Shown in pieces: positions 62,695 through 64,000 of a stretch of 64,000 nt of DNA (the first letter of the stretch is position 1; each line of letters opens with the position of its first letter). Source of the stretch: Picochlorum sp. 'celeri' (lineage: Eukaryota > Chlorophyta > Trebouxiophyceae); the NCBI GenBank assembly GCA_010909725.1, contig JAACMV010000017.1, positions 744,001-808,000 of the forward strand. The letters are read 5' to 3'. The translations under genes were made by a program, and so were the position numbers. Under the pieces are notes generated by a model. It saw only the letters and a list, made by a program, of their open reading frames with translations, was not told the origin of the DNA and made no database searches.

Positions 62695-64000
62695 ATGAGG
62701 GAGGCAAATGGACGAGATGTTGGCATTGATGAGGAGGAGGAGGAGAAAAAGAAAAAGGACGAGGCTGGTCTTGAGAAGGGTCGCCATACTCTCAGGAGGG
62801 AAAGGGAGGAGGAGTTTGTTGCGAGGATGCATCGACTGATTACGTTGGAGCATGAAGCTGAGAAGGCAGAGGCTGAGGATATGCTTGCGAAGACTGATGC
62901 GACAGTTGCGCAGCGCAAGGGTGTTGTGTTGTTGAATGTGAGGGTGGAGGACGTTGAGTCTGGGCTTTTGGGCAAGACGCTCCTGACTCTGGCACGCAGT
63001 GCCAAGGGCTCTGCGCAAGAGAATGTGCTTCCAGCGCATACGTTATCTCAGCATGATATTGTTCGAATAAAGCCTAATAAATCGGATGGGAGTCGTGCTG
63101 GTTTTGTTGTTGAAGGAGTCGTGTATCGTATTCGAGATGCGAGCATAACGGTTGCTGTGGATGTGTTGCCTGATGATGATTCCTTCCTGTGTATTCCTCT
63201 TAAAGTGGAAAAGCTTGCCAACTATGTGACGTATCGTCGTCTCTCTAGTACATTGGATACCATATCAAAGGTTGGGCATGCATGCCGAATAAAGGAGATT
63301 GTCTTTGAAGGGAAGAAACCAGAGTATGATGTTCGCCAGCAAGGTGAAGGGCAGCAGTCGTCGTCTGGGTGGACGCCTATCAATGCGCATTTGGATCAGT
63401 CCCAAAAGGATGCAGTGACTAAAGCGCTATCCTCGCGGGATGTTGTTTTGATTCATGGACCACCAGGGACTGGGAAAACAACCACACTTGTGGAATATAT
63501 TGCACAGGAAGTGAAGCGTGGCTGTCGAGTGTTGGCATGTGCAGGGTCTAATATTGCGGTGGATAATATTGTGGAAGGTCTTGGCAAACTTGATTTGAAT
63601 GTGGTGCGTATAGGACATCCAGCGAGGATGTTGCCGCAGATTCTGGAGCAAAGCTTGGACTACAAGGTGCTGCACAGTGATGAATCGGGTCTTGCAAGAG
63701 ACTGTCGGCAAGAGATACAGCAGTTGAATAGAAAGTTGCTCAAGTTGAGTGGAAGGGATAGGCAGACTAGGAAACAGATTCGACAAGAAATAAGGTATCT
63801 GAACAAGGAGGAGAAGAGGAGACAGCAGACTGCAGTAGATCGGTGTCTTGCATCAGCTCATGTTGTATGTTGTACATTAAGTGGTGCTGCATCCCGCCAT
63901 GTTTCAGCATTGCCAATATTTGATGTTGTTGTTATTGACGAGGCAGCTCAGGCCATCGAACCATCATGCTGGAGCGCTCTGATTCGAGGTAAACGGTGCG
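62695..64000 (+). CDS. IGHMBP2: DNA/RNA helicase IGHMBP2/SMUBP2-like, 5' part (runs off the window)
   Basis: An SF1B (Upf1-like) 5'-3' helicase linked to ribosomes and tRNA or to plastid gene expression. The frame opens at ATG with an acidic-basic leader and coiled coil (residues ~35-65). A beta-barrel insert follows (VVEGVVYRIRDASITVAVD), then NAHLDQSQKDAV, Walker A HGPPGTGKTTTLVEYI, motif Ia ACAGSNIAVDNIVEGL, VRIGHPAR and motif II VVVIDEAAQAIEPSCW. 435 codons are present without a stop; the rest lies beyond the edge. No intron appears. Confidence 0.92.
   Translation, partial: MREANGRDVGIDEEEEEKKKKDEAGLEKGRHTLRREREEEFVARMHRLITLEHEAEKAEAEDMLAKTDATVAQRKGVVLLNVRVEDVESGLLGKTLLTLARSAKGSAQENVLPAHTLSQHDIVRIKPNKSDGSRAGFVVEGVVYRIRDASITVAVDVLPDDDSFLCIPLKVEKLANYVTYRRLSSTLDTISKVGHACRIKEIVFEGKKPEYDVRQQGEGQQSSSGWTPINAHLDQSQKDAVTKALSSRDVVLIHGPPGTGKTTTLVEYIAQEVKRGCRVLACAGSNIAVDNIVEGLGKLDLNVVRIGHPARMLPQILEQSLDYKVLHSDESGLARDCRQEIQQLNRKLLKLSGRDRQTRKQIRQEIRYLNKEEKRRQQTAVDRCLASAHVVCCTLSGAASRHVSALPIFDVVVIDEAAQAIEPSCWSALIRGKRC

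Noticed and set aside
1..64000. tRNA, rRNA, CRISPR, transposon or viral insert
   Set aside because: No cloverleaf consensus, repeat-spacer array, transposase, integrase or terminal repeat pair was recognised by eye; a tRNA scan and repeat search were not possible.

Overview
This window is nuclear DNA of a green alga, most likely a chlorophyte. It carries a nuclear rbcS with a chloroplast transit peptide, the long betaA-betaB loop and a chlorophyte-like C-terminus. It also has a class I plastid aldolase, a PsbP-like lumen protein, an L-arabinokinase, a plant-type tandem CCCH protein and an aspartic protease with the plant-specific insert. A UGUAA motif, the green-algal poly(A) signal, sits at or shortly after many stop codons. 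No organellar, viral or bacterial block, transposon, CRISPR array or tRNA was recognised. The exact lineage cannot be fixed from the sequence alone.

The layout is very compact: about 36 genes in 64 kb, alternating in strand. Divergent pairs share promoters of about 150-370 bp. Convergent pairs nearly touch: 0 bp between the stops of bL25m and JMJD7, 8 bp for FBA and TatD, 11 bp for the DUF7887-like and aspartic protease genes. Most genes have no intron or one short intron (59-132 nt) near the 5' end. This often leaves a tiny first exon that carries the targeting peptide, and it makes the longest ORF start in the wrong place. I rebuilt such first exons for HACD, FBA, L-arabinokinase, NDB, canopy-like, TMEM115, exportin-5, HOP2, MAK16, ArfGAP, the SURP/CID gene and others. 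The donors follow GT-R-Y-G rather than GTAAGT.

Region by region. 0-8 kb: partial unknown gene, PAS2/HACD, Fet4-type iron permease, HMCES, S28 peptidase. 8-18 kb: methyltransferase, NAD(P)-binding plastid protein, VPS10/sortilin, bL25m, JMJD7, an unknown three-exon gene, TMEM115. 18-29 kb: SET methyltransferase, TFIIH p62, SURP/CID splicing factor, tandem CCCH protein, exportin-5/HASTY. 29-40 kb: ERF4-like protein, PRCP-type S28 peptidase, DUF7887-like, phytepsin-like protease, PsbP-like, rbcS, L-arabinokinase. 40-52 kb: TXNDC9/PLP3, universal stress protein, plastid aldolase, TatD nuclease, ArfGAP, calcium-binding NDB dehydrogenase, unknown membrane protein, canopy-like ER protein, unknown Cys-rich protein. 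52-64 kb: a giant Furry/PAG1 gene, HOP2, MAK16, a small winged-helix-like protein and the start of an IGHMBP2/SMUBP2 helicase that runs off the end and leaves no closed reading frame in the window.

The genes are housekeeping in character and form no operon or single pathway. The most striking anomaly is the stretch 56.3-61.0 kb. There the 3' half of Furry and the neighbouring HOP2 and MAK16 genes keep protein similarity but change frame at least a dozen times, mostly at short homopolymers. I read this as probable local sequence error rather than three adjacent pseudogenes, but it should be tested.
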